Source: Erpetoichthys calabaricus
Taxonomy: Eukaryota; Chordata; Cladistia; Polypteriformes; Polypteridae
Reading direction: 5' to 3'
Length of the DNA stretch: 64,000 nucleotides
Assembly (NCBI RefSeq): GCF_900747795.2
Contig: NC_041404.2
Coordinates: 102,904,796-102,968,795, forward strand
The notes below the pieces were generated by a model. That model saw only the letters and a list, made by a program, of their open reading frames with translations, searched no databases and was not told where the DNA came from. The translations under genes were made by a program, and so were the position numbers. Shown here piece by piece: positions 11,739 through 23,060 of the stretch; the first letter of the stretch is position 1, and every line of letters starts with the position of its first letter.

Positions 11739-11881
11739 CGATGAATGACAAATAGCACCGATTGGCGATTTGTTGAATAAAAAGGTGATTGACCGCGACG
11801 TTTAAATTTGCGATTGGCTGATCAGTGACTGACGTGCGCAAATTTAATATATGATTGGCTGAAGTCGAAAATGATATTAAC
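11739..11881. other. palindrome spacer with ATTGG (CCAAT-type) motifs
   Basis: This 143-base stretch is not shared between the arms. It contains CGATTGGCGATT, GCGATTGGCTGATC and ATGATTGGCTGAAG, and both arm ends add CAATTGG/CCAATTG. These resemble inverted CCAAT boxes bound by NF-Y. The gene copies in the arms run towards this spacer, so it would lie at their 3' sides and not at their promoters. Confidence 0.6.
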
Positions 11882-13533
11882 GCCACTTTAGCCAATTGCC
11901 TTTTGGATACGTAAAAAGAAAGGTTGGTGTAATTTCTAAAGGTGGACGTGTAAGATAATTTCTAAAGGTGGACAGTCAAGATAAAGTGACTGTAAGAGAC
12001 GGGAGTGTATATTCATAAAATACCTCTGCGACGATAGTCTACTAGTGTCAATATCTTACACTATAGCATTTTGTCGAGTGCATTATTAAGACTGCAGTGT
12101 ATTTTTACCACAGTCATTTATGAAGTAGCGGTTCTGAAAAAATAATAATAAAAGTTTGCATATGAGATATTTATCGTTACTGAACAACGTCTGAAGAAAA
12201 TTTAAATGAACATAACAATACAAATTTGTGTCCGCCTAATTTTAATGGATTGACGTGGACTTAAGTGTGGGCTCTACTTGATTAAGTCAGTCAGATTAAA
12301 ACAAATGTTTGACTGTTGGTGTTTACTCGAATGTCCAAATGAAATAGCCGCCTACATTTAACGGGTCACCTTAAATACCTTAAAGGCTATGAACGTATTA
12401 CAATTTTAAACGTTGAATAAACTGTCAGAGTTCCTAATATTCCATTGTAGCCCCTTCTTGCCTGCAGATCACCATCCGTTCTTTGTTTGCTGATGTCAGT
12501 CAAATATTCTTCGGTCTTCATGTCTGTTTTCAATATACCAGCAGCTCTAGTGAGTTTCTTGCCTGTGAATCACGTATTTAAGTTTGTGTTTTTAGCTGTA
12601 TTATGATTACAGATTATTACAAATCACATACTTGACACTCTCACGTCAGGTATCAGGGAATATAAAACGTTAAGAACGCTGGAAATAAAATTGTGACTTT
12701 AAAGAATCCATTGGCTGTCTCTATGTTATCAATGTTAAATGTAAGAAACACAGTTATCATAGTGCTAACAGTCACCTTTCAATTATTATTTTTACAATGA
12801 AGTTTACTATGTTAAACGATCTGTGAAGAGCAAATATTATGCCTTCAAAAGAGTAATAATTTTGCAGTTTTTGTGACTGTGCACCTGTTAATCAGGGTAT
12901 TCAATTATTTGACTTCATTGGACCTTTATTACTTTTGGGATTTTAAATACCTCTTTAAGATCATCAAATATGTGTTTATTATAATACATATTACTTATGC
13001 AAAAGTTAAATTTAGATATTAAAACATGACAGATGTTTGTTCATATCTCATTTATCCTCCATTTGACTCCATCAGGTCCTAGTGGTGTGCTGAACACATC
13101 AGCCTGTCTTTAGGGTCTCTGAGACTGGAGGAGGCCAGGAGTCCAACTGTACAGCAGGCACTGATGGGCATCAGCATCACGACTGGTAACAAGATAGAGA
13201 TGACAAATATTTGAGCTGGACATCATCCTATACGAGTATCCAAGCAAACATCATATTAAGAGCAGACAGAGTCTGTATACTCCAGTATGGCCCTGACATA
13301 ACACCCTGTACAGCTGTAAACGACTCCACTTAACTGGTCATTTAGCACACACTACACTGAGTCTGTCAAGTCATAGCCATTAAATAATTCAATCTGAACA
13401 GCTGGAAATTTATTTTGGCAATGATATTTCTGGTAAGGCATTTTTATATTGTCGTTTCTCATTGGTTTATACTGAAAATCTGGTTTACATCAATGTAGTT
13501 TTCAATAGTATGTATTATATATATATATAGTAT

Positions 13534-14730
13534 ATTAAAAAATTAAAGGAACACTTTGAAAGCACATGAGATCTTAATGGGAAAAAAAAATCTTGCTGGC
13601 TGTCTCTACTGCTGTGGACTGATGTGTTAGGAACAAAAGGATGGCACATCGTTTGTTGGAAATGAAAACGATGAACCTACAGAGGGCTTCTTGGGACAGT
13701 CAATGGGATTAATTCCTTCATTCTCTGACCACGAGGCCGGCCGTTGTGGTGCACCAGGAGGAACTGCACCAGCATAGGGTCTGCCAATGGGTCCAAGGAT
13801 TTCATCCAGATACCTAATGGCAGTCAAGGTGCCCACTGTTGTCTAATCTGTAGAGGTCTGTGTGGATATGCCTCCATAGACCATCACTGACCCACCACCA
13901 AACCGGTTATGCTGAACTACGCCACAGGCAGAATAACATTCTCCATGGCTTCTCCAGACCCTTTCACATCTGACATATGTGCTCAGGGTGAACCTGCTCT
14001 CATCTGTGAAAAGCACAGGGTGCCCACCAGTGGTAGACCTGCCAATTCTGGTATTCTATGGCAAATGCCAATCGAGCTCCATGGTGCTCACTAGAGGACG
14101 TCGGGCCACCTTCAGGCCACCCTCCTCAAGTCTGTTTGTGATTGTTTGGTCAGAGACATTCACACCAGTGGCCTACCTGTTGGTGGTAATTCTATAGGCT
14201 CTGGCAGTGCTCATCCTGTTCCTCCTTGGCCAAAGGAGCACAAACTGGTGAGTCCTGCTGATGGGTTAAGGACCTTCTACGAGGGGCCCTGTCCAGCTCT
14301 CCTGAAGTAACTGCCTGCCTGTCTCCTGGAATCTCCTCCATGCCCTTGAGACTGTGCTGGGAGAGACGGCAAACCTTCTGGCAATGGCACGTGTTGATGT
14401 GCCATCCTGGAGAAGTTGGACTACCTGTGCCAGCTCTGTAGGGACCAGGTATGGCCTCATGCAACCAGTAGCGACACTGACCGTAGCCAAATACAAAACG
14501 AGTGACAAAGCAGATGAGGAAGGAAAAATGTCAGTGGCCTCCCTCCACCTGTTAAACCATTCATCCCTGTTTTGGGGGTCGTCTCATTGTTGCCCCCCCT
14601 CTAGTGCCCCAAAGCAGCTGAAACTGATGAACAAGCCCCACTGCTACTTAACTGACCAGATCAATAGCCCACAAGTGTCACTGACTTGATGCTGTACTCT
14701 CATTAAAAAGGGTTCCTTTCATTTTTTGAG
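13534..14730 (-). mobile_element. mirror copy of the Tc1-like transposon
   Basis: Inverted copy of 8222-9739 with the same ends and the same coding start (MRPYLVPTELAQVVQLLQDG). It lacks about 315 bases near the catalytic 3' third. The join AAGAAGCCCTCTGTAGG suggests deletion across a short shared sequence. Inactive. Confidence 0.85.
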
Positions 14731-15354
14731 AAGAAATATCTATATCTATATATATAGTGTCAAGACCTTAGAACAACAAGGTCCTAGCTGTGAGTCATGG
14801 TTTTAGAATACGGATCTTCAAAAGTTTTGACTGTTTATCAGGCGTATACAATCCTTTTCTTTTAATTTTGTTCCCATATGTAAAACCTGTATTTTAAGTT
14901 AAAAATGCAAGTGTTATTGAAAATGTGACTCCTAATAAAAAATAAGTAAGAACCATATTATTGTAGAGTAAGTTTGTAAGTGAACAGCAAAGCCTTGATC
15001 AGGACGCTCAGTTTCCAAGCTCTTTTATCTTGTGGGATTACTAGCACAGTGCACAGCATTTGTAACCATGTGGATACAAGTGGAGGCTCTGGTCATATCT
15101 ATCAGTGTTAATATGCAAGGTGATTGGACCAGCGCCACTTAAACAGAACACTCAGTATTATCACTACCAAAAACAAGATTTTACTAATAATTATTCAATA
15201 TAAATTGTGCAACAATTTCAAGAAATATTTACAATTATCAATAATGATTGGTCAGTTGAATTGAAAGAAAGAATTCACAAAGATTAAATTTAACAAAACA
15301 GACTGATCAAGAAATACACTGAAGTATTAAAACAACAGCATGCCCGCTTCTATA

Positions 15355-16972
15355 CAGTGGTGTGAAAAACTATTTGCCCCCGTCCTGATTTCTTATTCTT
15401 TTGCATGTTTGTCACACAAAATGTTACTGATCATCAAACACATTTAACCATTAGTCAAATATAACACAAGTAAACACAAAATGCAGTTTGTAAATGGTGG
15501 TTTTTATTATTTAGGGAGAAAAAAAAATCCAAACCTACATGGCCCTGTGTGAAAAAGTAATTGCCCCCTGAACCTAATAACTGGTTGGGCCACCCTTAGC
15601 AGCAATAACTGCAATCAAGCGTTTGCGATAACTTGCAATGAGTCTTTTACAGCGCTCTGGAGGAATTTTGGCCCACTCATCTTTGCAAAATTGTTGTAAT
15701 TCAGCTTTATTTGAGGGTTTTCTAGCATGAACCGCCTTTTTAAGGTCATGCCATAGCATCTCAATTGGATTCAGGTCAGGACTTTGACTAGGCCACTCCA
15801 AAGTCTTCATTTTGTTTTTCTTCAGCCATTCAGAGGTGGATTTGCTGGTGTGTTTTGGGTCATTGTCCTGTTGCAGCACCCAAGATCGCTTCAGCTTGAG
15901 TTGACGAACAGATGGCCGGACATTCTCCTTCAGGATTTTTTGGTAGACAGTAGAATTCATGGTTCCATCTATCACAGCAAGCCTTCCAGGTCCTGAAGCA
16001 GCAAAACAACCCCAGACCATCACACTACCACCACCATATTTTACTGTTGGTATGATGTTCTTTTTCTGAAATGCTATGTTCCTTTTACGCCAGATGTAAC
16101 GGGACATTTGCCTTCCAAAAAGTTCAACTTTTGTCTCATCAGTCCACAAGGTATTTTCCCAAAAGTCTTGGCAATCATTGAGATGTTTCTTAGCAAAATT
16201 GAGACGAGCCCTAATGTTCTTTTTGCTTAACAGTGGTTTGCGTCTTGGAAATCTGCCATGCAGGCCGTTTTTGCCCAGTCTCTTTCTTATGGTGGAGTCG
16301 TGAACACTGACCTTAATTGAGGCAAGTGAGGCCTGCAGTTCTTTAGACGTTGTCCTGGGGTCTTTTGTGACCTCTCGGATGAGTCGTCTCTGCGCTCTTG
16401 GGGTAATTTTGGTCGGCTGGCCACTCCTGGGAAGGTTCACCACTGTTCCATGTTTTTGCCATTTGTGGATAATGGCTCTCACTGTGGTTCGCTGGAGTCC
16501 CAAAGCTTTAGAAATGGCTTTATAACCTTTACCAGACTGATAGATCTCAATTACTTCTGTTCTCATTTGTTCCTGAATTTCTTTGGATCTTGGCATGATG
16601 TCTAGCTTTTGAGGTGCTTTTGGTCTACTTCTCTGTGTCAGGCAGCTCCTATTTAAGTGATTTCTTGATTGAAACAGGTGTGGCAGTAATCAGGCCTGGG
16701 GGTGGCTACGGAAATTGAACTCAGGTGTGATACACCACAGTTAGGTTATTTTTTAACAAGGGGGCAATTACTTTTTCACACAGGGCCATGTAGGTTTGGA
16801 TTTTTTTTCTCCCTAAATAATAAAAACCATCATTTAAAAACTGCATTTTGTGTTTACTTGTGTTATATTTGACTAATGGTTAAATGTGTTTGATGATCAG
16901 AAACATTTTGTGTGACAAACATGCAAAAGAATAAGAAATCAGGAAGGGGGCAAATAGTTTTTCACACCACTG
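15355..16972 (-). mobile_element. Tc1/mariner transposon, Sleeping Beauty-like, structurally whole
   Basis: A 1618-base element flanked by TA (15353-15354 and 16973-16974). Its inverted repeats of about 214 bases (15355-15568 and 16760-16972) start CAGTGGTGTGAAAAACTATT. Long inverted repeats of this size are known from the IR/DR group that includes Sleeping Beauty. The left arm keeps the empty TA site near 7590. It carries one uninterrupted transposase frame. Confidence 0.96.
15574..16596 (-). CDS. Tc1 transposase, 340 residues, DD34E
   Basis: A single open frame of 340 codons, the same length as Sleeping Beauty transposase. Residues 1-110 form the paired-like DNA-binding part with two helix-turn-helix units (KAISKALGLQRTTVRAIIHK; DSTIRKRLGKNG). 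The segment between has SGQPTKITPRAQRR. The catalytic core shows LWTDETKVEL (D153), QQDNDPKHT (D244) and SPDLNPIEMLW (E279), giving the D-D-34-E spacing and matching the positions in Sleeping Beauty. GGGSVMVWGCF is the glycine-rich loop. In this family the enzyme cuts the element ends and inserts at TA. No break is visible. I cannot tell whether it is expressed or active. Confidence 0.95.
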   Translation of the reverse strand: MPRSKEIQEQMRTEVIEIYQSGKGYKAISKALGLQRTTVRAIIHKWQKHGTVVNLPRSGQPTKITPRAQRRLIREVTKDPRTTSKELQASLASIKVSVHDSTIRKRLGKNGLHGRFPRRKPLLSKKNIRARLNFAKKHLNDCQDFWENTLWTDETKVELFGRQMSRYIWRKRNIAFQKKNIIPTVKYGGGSVMVWGCFAASGPGRLAVIDGTMNSTVYQKILKENVRPSVRQLKLKRSWVLQQDNDPKHTSKSTSEWLKKNKMKTLEWPSQSPDLNPIEMLWHDLKKAVHARKPSNKAELQQFCKDEWAKIPPERCKRLIASYRKRLIAVIAAKGGPTSY

Positions 16973-17570
16973 TATATTATATATAAATAAAACAACAATG
17001 TAAAATGCATAACAACTGCACAAAGCAGTTATAACAAAATCCAGATGACATCAATTGTCTAAAAACAGACAAGCAATTTCAAATATACAGAACTTAGTCA
17101 ACAATCTTTAACAATAACAGAAAGTGTCCTTTATTATTTACATCAATAGTTACATTAAATATATACAACTCTATTATGCACAGTCATTTTAACACACAGA
17201 AATAAAAAAGGCAAAAGAGAAGTAAAGAAAGAGACACATTTGAGTAGAGTTGAGATGTAATCCCGAGTTTAAATGTCTCAGTGGTGCTTTCCTTGTGCGT
17301 CCAACTGTTGTAAAACAAGTACAGTTTGTCAAACTCTTCCCTCTCACTAAAAAAACAAAACAAAAACAAGCACACAAATGAACAAATTCTAATCATACCA
17401 CCCAGAAACACTTCTGCATTTGTCATTTGAAACCACAATTCTTGACCTTGTACAGTTTAGAATAAATGCTACATATGGCATACTTCTAAATGTAATTTTA
17501 CCAATACTACAAATGTACTAATGTATAGTTTAAATGTCACTTTAAACATATATATTCACATTTATATATA

Positions 17571-18451
17571 CAGTAATCCCTCACCTATCGCGGGGGTTAC
17601 GTTCCAGAGCCCCCCGCGATAGGTGAAAATCCGCGAAGTAGCGACCTATATTTATTTTATTATTTATACATATTTTAAGGCTTTATAAACCCTTCCCACA
17701 CTCTTATAAACCTTTCTCGCTCTCTTGTTAACCTTTCCCACGCTCTTATAAACACTTCCTATGCTCTTAAACACTTTCTACATTCTTAAACACCTCAGAC
17801 CAACACTGCACACTGCACGCAGCGATCAGACGTCAATGTGTCTGCACTCGCTTTGTGAAGGGGGGCAGCTGAACTCACGCTGAGTAGAAATGGACTTTGT
17901 GCTGCTTCTGCCAAAATGCCTGCTTGTCGCTCTGCGCGTTCGGAAGGATAAGTGTGTGTGTGTGTGAGAGAGAGCTGAACGCACCTTCGCTCAAACCCCC
18001 CCTCCCCGGAAGCGCAGTACGCTCCTGCCACTTCGCATTGTCAATGGGGTGGGGAGCTGAATGAACGTTAAGGAGAAGTGGACTTTGTGCTGGCTTTGTG
18101 CTGCTTGTACATTACCAATTTTCCTGTCTCACTGTCTTGTCTTGCGTGAAGTTAAAATGTTTTATAATAGTGAGATGTTACTCATATCCTTAGCCCGACA
18201 TCCACATATCATATGTGTTAACAAAGTGTGTTTTATAAGTTTACATGTGTTTAAAGCATGTGGGATGGGTATTTTAAGGCTTAAACTATAAAAATGTTTA
18301 TTTATATGGTCTTTCTATATCGCGGATTTTCTCCTGTTGCTGATGGGTCTGGAACATAACTTCCGCGATAGGCGGGCAATCACTTGTATTTAAAAACCCG
18401 CGAAGTCGTGAATCCGCGAAAAGTGAACCGCGAAGTAGCGAGGGATTACTG
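17571..18451. mobile_element. pogo/Tigger-type MITE
   Basis: 881 bases with TA on each side and ends CAGTAATCCCTC / GAGGGATTACTG. Subterminal inverted parts are rich in CGCG (CCGCGAAGTAGCG, TCGCGGATTTTCTCC). There is no transposase frame. It lies in the intron before the last exon of the decayed PWWP3-like copy. The left arm near 6985 has the empty site. Confidence 0.92.
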
Positions 18452-18989
18452 TATTTAGTTTATATTCTTGTCTAAATTCACAACAACTATAGGGTATTCT
18501 GTTTAACAGAATAATGGCGCTGAAAAGAAAAAGAAAGGACAGTTTATTTTCCACATGACGTACCACTCACTGTATGCTGGTCCATCCATGAACAGATTGT
18601 CTGCCTCTGGCAGAGAAATCCTCTCATCTGTTTGTACAGCTTTAATAAGAGCCCATCAAAAACACAGAAAATGAGAGGATGTTACTCATAGACACACTTT
18701 CTGTACTCATTAGAGATTTACTGAAGGCTAATTAACCTATGGCATCAGCGCATCCAGAATGATGCCAACTCGGTCAATCCTCTCAAAAGTGCCTACAGCA
18801 CTTGACAGCACTTCATCCAAGAAGTTGTAGAGGCCATCTATCAGCTCCTCATCTTCTATATAAGTCATTACCCGGTGACCTTTAGGATTTTCATAATTTT
18901 GTAAACCATTTGGACGATACCTTACGAGATACAACAGCCTGTTGGACAAGAAAATACAAGTGTTTGGCACTATAAAGTCATCATAGCTC

Positions 18990-20030
18990 TTTGCTGCCAG
19001 ATAGATTACAATACCAATGTTTTACTTTTTAGTTAGCCAATAAAAGGTGTCATTTTGCTTGACTACTCATTTCTTCATCAGAATAATCTATGTTAAAACA
19101 CTAATAAAACCACTAGTTCTGTGCATAACTGAGTAAATATTGTACATATATACACATCTGTGATAAATTAGCTTTCTGTCTTAGACTTTACCCATCTAAT
19201 ATCCATGGTCTCTGGTGCTCATCTGTGACCCTAACCAGACTAGCAGGCCAGTGCAAACAGCAATTACTGAAACAGCAAACCTATTTTTAAAAACACTTTA
19301 ACTGTTTTAACAGTTTACTGAAAATAGACATGGTTCTATGTACAGACATGAAGTATAACCTATATACCCTTTAGCCAACTTACATCTTAAAATAAAACTG
19401 AAAATACTAATTTATATTGAGCTAATGTAGGCTGCAGGTTTGTTCTCCTAATGTTGTCTGTTGTCATTAACAGCACAGCAAACTACATCAACCACTGCAG
19501 TGTTTTACATACAACAGAAAAATATAGGCAATTGACCTGTATATGAAAAATATGACACTACAGCTGGTTAAAGGGCTGAAAGTGCCAAACAATTTCTTCT
19601 TCATCATCATCAATTCCCACTTCTATGTGGGGTCAATGTGCTTGATCAGCACTCTCCATACAGCTTAGCCCTGAACTTACTCCCCTGTCAGACCCTTGCC
19701 CTTCAGATATTCTTTTACTTTATCCATCCATCTATGCTTATGGCCTCACTAGCTTTCTCTTCCCCTGTACTTTCATTTTTATCATCTTTTTACCCACATA
19801 CACATTATCTCTACTCATTACAAATTCAAACCACCTCAGTCTACTTTCCAGTATTTTCTTAGATATCTCTCATTTGTGTTACTCCTGGGATTGTCTCATT
19901 TCTTATTTTGTGCATAAATAAACTAGCTGAAAAACGTCCAAATGAGATTAAAAGAAAGGACTGGACACCATACGTGGTAATTATCAATACTGAAAAATTA
20001 ATTCATTGAGAAATTGGTTTAAAGATTACT
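18990..20030. other. right-arm segment replacing gene exons
   Basis: From about 19034 to 20030 the right arm stops matching the left arm (4540-5650). The edge is an R repeat (about 19027-19070, TTTTTAGTTAGCCAATAAAA). The rest includes TTCCCACTTCTATGTGGGGT at about 19613, which resembles the 3' part of a LINE, but the family is unclear. No gene recognised. Confidence 0.6.
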
Positions 20031-21007
20031 CAGCCTGAGTTAATGGGAAAAGTGGGATACACGTACCTCCGTAGGAAACTGCTGTTCTGCGGTGATCTCG
20101 CAAGTGTTCTTTTGCTCGTATATACGAGCGTGAAGAATACAGTCGTGGATGACAGAAAGGGCACAAAAACACATCTGAAGATTGAAGTACGGACGGAATG
20201 TCTGTGGTATTTTTGATCGTGATATGATCCTGTTTAAAAAAATGTAAAATAACATTACAGCGTTTTAATCGAACATCTCACAAATGTAAATATGCACAGA
20301 ATTAATAGGAAAACAAACTACTGGCGGTGATATACTAGCATTCCCCTGAGCACCGGAGAGGGGGTGGGTATGGGTGGATGTTCCCCGTGAAACTTGCTTT
20401 GCGGTGTTTGAAGAGTTGCCGGCACCGCTGAGTGCCGGACCACTTCAAGCACTGAATATGCATCAATTACTACAGCGAAAATGATTATTAATACAAACGT
20501 GAATACAATATATATTAATATTTATACAAACGTACAATCACAACAAAGAAACAAAAAGTTATTTGAAAAACACGAAGAAAACGTAGCAATTGCAAATTTC
20601 ATACGTTTTAATTTAGAAGCAAACTTACTTCCATTGTCAAAACAATTCGTTTCGTTGCTTCTTCTTTGGTCTAACAGAGTTTCTTCGCTGCTGCTTCGTC
20701 TTTGTCATCTTTTCTTTAACAGTGTATCGTTGCTTAGTACAGAGCAAGGCTATTTCAAAAGAAACTCTATGAGGCGGAACCTCAAAGCGGTAGGGATCAC
20801 TAACTGAAAAGATTGGTGGAAGTTACACTTGATAGACAACTTGAAACGTTGAGTGAGTTTTTGATTGTCATACTTTAACAACAATCTCATTCGTTGAAAT
20901 TCTGAATTAGCCAATACTATCCACTTCCATTTACAGTTATCCCGCCTTCAGATCCGCCCATAAAGTCTCCGGTCTGCAGCAATATCCTGTCGCTACCCGA
21001 TCTGCGC

Positions 21008-21110
21008 AATACTATCCACTTGCAGAGCCACAGCACCATATGTCACCGCAGTTTCAGACCCGCAGTTGTAGACCCGCAGTTGTAGACCCGGAAGTGACGT
21101 TTCAGGACTG
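21008..21110. promoter_or_regulatory. CpG-bearing block with CRE/ETS-like motif, copy 1
   Basis: It holds two tandem ACCCGCAGTTGTAG units followed by ACCCGGAAGTGACGTT, an ETS-like CCGGAAGT next to a CRE-like TGACGT. An inverted near-identical block of about 88 bases lies at 30530-30612. The next 200 bases contain further CGGAAG/GGTTTCGGC patches. It could be a duplicated promoter or part of a repeat; no transcript is known. Confidence 0.5.
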
Positions 21111-21349
21111 ACTTCGTAACATTACTTTCGGAAGGTTTCGGCCGGTCTCGGCAAGTAAGTCTTCTCCAAGTCAGAACTGACGTCACCGCAGTTTGAGGAC
21201 GGAGAATCGGAAGATAACTTTTGGAAGGTTTCGGCATGTTTCGGCAAAGCCCGGAAAGTAATGTCGGGTCAAGGACCCATTCAGAAATTAAAAGATAAAA
21301 CTGAGAAGGAAAAACAGTACAACAAACTAAATAATACACATCCTTGTGA

Positions 21350-22010
21350 AGTTCGGAGGGTTTCTGCCATCACCTCGTGTCATACATCAAACTAAACAAT
21401 ACGGATCGTTTCTGTGAAATACACTATTAACATTTACGTTGTGTTCGGGTGTGTAGGAACCATTTAACATATCGACAAAATTAAAATCGTTAAAATTTGT
21501 GTTACTTGAAAATAGTTTTTCGTTTACATTCATGAAACGAAATATACAATATAATTACAATGTTTGCACCACGTTAGATTTTAGTAAAACATTAATAATA
21601 AAAGTGATTACATTTTTTAAAATGTACTATGCATGCGTGCAATATTGTTCTAAACCAATTTAGAATACTGTAAACATTTTAGCCAATCTAATATTTTTAA
21701 ACATGTGAAGAAAACGGCAATACATCTTATACAGTACACTGAAATATGCTATATATTAATTGCCTTACATAGAACTGCTCTAGTTTTTGTCACTTATTAT
21801 TATAAGCCACCAAAAAAATACTATTAATAACCCTCATTTATTTATATAGCACCCTTCCTATGCCAAAAATTCAGAAAGAAAATCAAGACCTATATAACAT
21901 TGGCTACAAATATTTCCACTAAATAAAGATAAATACAGGATATACAAAACATTCAAATAGAATAAAAGACAATAATCCAGACTAAAATACAACATATAAT
22001 ACTACAACAA
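21350..22010. other. no gene seen
   Basis: AT-rich sequence. A 44-codon open frame starts near 21260 (MSGQGPIQKLKDKTEKEKQY) just after the CpG-bearing block. It has no recognised family and is noted only as a possible small ORF. Confidence 0.35.
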
Positions 22011-22019
22011 ATTTTTGAA

Positions 22020-23060
22020 CAAATAACATAATTTGTGATAATGCAAACCCCGAGTCCCTGGACAGATAGAGGGGGTAAACTGAAAGAAGGGGCAGAATGT
22101 CAAGTCTGTTTAATGTCTTCTTAATCAAATGAGTTAAAAACAAATGAATGGAGTCAGCTGATGTCATTAATTTTGGGAGGTCATTCCACAGTCAGGGCGC
22201 TATATACAGGTGAAGACCCTGCTGTCACCCACAGAGTGCAGGTTAGTGGGGGGTTCAGAATCGGAGGACCTTAGTGGGCAGGTCAGTAACAGAATTTGAT
22301 ATTCAATCCTGTAAGACACAGGGAGCAGTGAAGGTGCAGCAGGATAATAATAATAATTCATTACATTTATATAGCGCTTTTCTCAGTATGGCTGGGATGT
22401 GCTCCCTGTCGGTGGTCCGTGTCAGGACTCTTGCAGTTGAGTTTTGAATCAGCTGGAGCTGTGATATACGATTAGAAGTGGCACCTGCCAGCAGTTACTT
22501 ACAATAATCAATGCTGGATGTGATAACAGCAGGGACAAGATACTCACCATTAGAAAAGGACAGGAATGAGCAAACATAAGAAAGGTGACACAGGTGGAAG
22601 TTTAATATGGCTTACATGGGTGAAATAAGAAAAGGAGGAATCAAAGTGACACTGAGATTCTTTGCAGTAAAAGAAGGTCTGATGAGATCATCACCCAGAA
22701 TGGTTGAAGTGTTGCTTGTTTTCTTAAGTTGCACTTTAGTGCCACTTTGCAGGAGTTCAGTTATGTTGCAATTTCATTTTAAAGAGTTTTGCTCTGTTCA
22801 GGTTTTAATTTTACTTTAATTTCACTAAGGCAAGTTGTGAGCTGAGAAAGCTGTGATGAAGTGTCACTTTTAACACCGAAATAGATCTAAGCATCATCTG
22901 CATTAAAACGATAACCCAGTCCAAAGCTACGAATAACTTGCTCAAGGTGAAGCACAGAGATACAGAAGAGCAGAGGATGTCATTTCATTAACAAAGGGAA
23001 GTCAGATGGAGGAAATCCTGTGAGAAATTAAGGTGTGAGGGTTACCCTGGACATGACATA
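22020..23060 (-). mobile_element. old L2-like LINE relic, antisense
   Basis: Wording parallel to the antisense LINE at 49606-51000 is visible: AGTTGAGTTTTGAATCAGCT, AATAATCAATGCTGGATGTG and AAGCATCATCTGCATTAAAA, the antisense of a reverse-transcriptase YADD-like segment. No long frame remains. A LINE-tail fragment (ATTCATTACATTTATATAGC) sits at about 22340-22395. Confidence 0.55.

Larger units (their letters stand above)
17278..20803 (-). pseudogene. decayed mirror copy of the PWWP3A/MUM1-like gene
   Basis: Counterparts of the left exons lie at 20629-20803 (A), 20067-20229 (B), 18737-18938, 18564-18652 and 17278-17346. The two exons equivalent to 4967-5028 and 5471-5636 are absent, their place taken by unrelated sequence at 19034-20030. 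Exon A is 4 bases shorter and meets a stop. The third exon has an extra base near its start and ends CCATAG where the left has CCAGAG. The acceptor of the fourth exon reads GATGG instead of GATAG. The last exon is 5 bases longer in its middle. Together these mark a pseudogene. Confidence 0.75.
11882..20996 (-). repeat. right arm of giant palindrome
   Basis: Inverted copy of 3574-11738. Right-only parts are a Tc1 element at 15355-16972, a pogo-type MITE at 17571-18451, and about 1 kb of unrelated sequence at 19034-20030. That kilobase stands where the left arm has 4540-5650, which includes two gene exons. The right arm also lacks about 315 bases of the shared older transposon (left 9271-9585). 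The outer edge at about 20996 is followed by a CpG-bearing block with a CRE/ETS-like motif. Confidence 0.93.
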
